Origin: Taudactylus pleione
Taxonomy: Eukaryota > Chordata > Amphibia > Anura > Myobatrachidae
Assembly: GCA_031769625.1 (NCBI GenBank)
Contig: JAUIMM010000519.1
Coordinates: 1,297,501 to 1,361,500 of the forward strand
Length of the DNA stretch: 64,000 bases
Direction: 5' to 3'
A program made the position numbers and the translations under genes. Of this stretch, positions 63,698 through 64,000 are shown in pieces (positions within the stretch are counted from its first letter, which is position 1; the number at the start of each line of letters is the position of its first letter). The notes under the pieces are model-generated. The model was given only the letters and a program-made list of their open reading frames with translations, had not been told where the DNA came from and ran no database searches.

Positions 63698-64000
63698 CCA
63701 CATTAATGAGGAAATTGTAGTCCAGGCATTTCAATCACCAGACCTCTCGGCAGGTGAGGCCTCCTTTGGATGTGGTCTGTGCCCTCAGGATATATGTGGA
63801 ACGTACCAGTTCCCTTCGGAAATCAGATTCCTTATTTGTGCTCTATGGATTTCACAAGAAGGGATGGCCAGCCAACAAACAAACGTTGGCTAGATGGCTT
63901 CGCATGACTATCTCACAGGCTTACATGCAGGCAGGCCTTCCTGTACCGGCTACTGTTAATGCTCATTCTACTTGTTCTGTGGGTCCTTTGTGGGCAGCTC
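63698..64000 (+). pseudogene. DIRS copy 2 tyrosine recombinase, C-terminal part (window edge)
   Basis: Resumes with HINEEIVVQAF, then in a shifted frame LRIYVERTSSLRKSDSLF and HKKGWPANKQTLARWLR, and AHSTCSVGPLWAA at the window end. The HxxR Arg is Cys, as in copy 3. The Tyr region lies outside the window. Confidence 0.75.

Larger units (their letters stand above)
56859..64000 (+). mobile_element. DIRS-type retrotransposon, copy 2 (runs off the window)
   Basis: Starts TTCTTCTTCAGGGTCCATAGG, close to the left terminal repeat of copy 1. It contains RT/RNase H (57906-59400) and a tyrosine recombinase (59400-60117 and 63698 onward), split by copy 3. Its gag region is missing, replaced by an inverted fragment of its own leader. 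The right terminus is outside the window. Confidence 0.85.

Overview
This window looks like repeat-rich DNA from a large vertebrate genome, most probably an anuran amphibian. That is inferred from the mix of elements: DIRS tyrosine-recombinase retrotransposons, a Penelope-like element (PLE) with a GIY-YIG domain, a class I (gamma/epsilon-like) endogenous retrovirus (ERV), Rex1-like and L2-like LINEs, a V-SINE-like SINE and many short DNA-transposon derivatives (MITEs). No prokaryotic gene, CRISPR array, rRNA or functional tRNA gene was seen. Almost every long open frame is a decayed transposon gene or a by-product of a simple repeat.

Layout. 0.3-4.7 kb: three tandem copies of a ~0.75 kb unit, each carrying different MITE insertions. 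5.8-21 kb: one nested block, in which a PLE and its inverted flanking repeats hold a full-length ~10 kb ERV in the PLE 3' region; a hAT-like element and a MITE sit in the left flank. 21-25.1 kb: a further copy of the PLE flank split by a Rex1-like LINE, a MITE and a TA-duplicating element. 26.0-27.0 kb: a solo LTR of the same ERV family on the minus strand. 27.2-33.5 kb: a DIRS element with both terminal repeats and its internal complementary region, interrupted by MITEs. 34-38.3 kb: PLE-type flanks and a ~1 kb-armed palindrome. 38.3-50 kb: an unrelated solo LTR, microsatellites, a minisatellite, Tigger-like relics, an L2-like LINE and a SINE. 56.9-64 kb: a second DIRS element whose recombinase gene is split by a third DIRS element.

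Host signals are sparse. Two short candidate first coding exons on the plus strand stand out: 41384-41431 behind a TATA box, and 50783-50831 inside a CpG-rich promoter with full CRE, kappaB-like, CCAAT and NRF-1-like motifs. Each ends in a good splice donor. They could belong to one gene running rightward or to separate genes; no downstream exon was identified.

Under-described signals that merit checking are seven hammerhead-ribozyme-like cores scattered through PLE-type flanks, a MITE family whose copies carry paired NRF-1-like palindromes and a duplicated snap-back terminus, and the DIRS-into-DIRS insertion without target duplication. All element names rest on motif recognition by eye, not on database searches.
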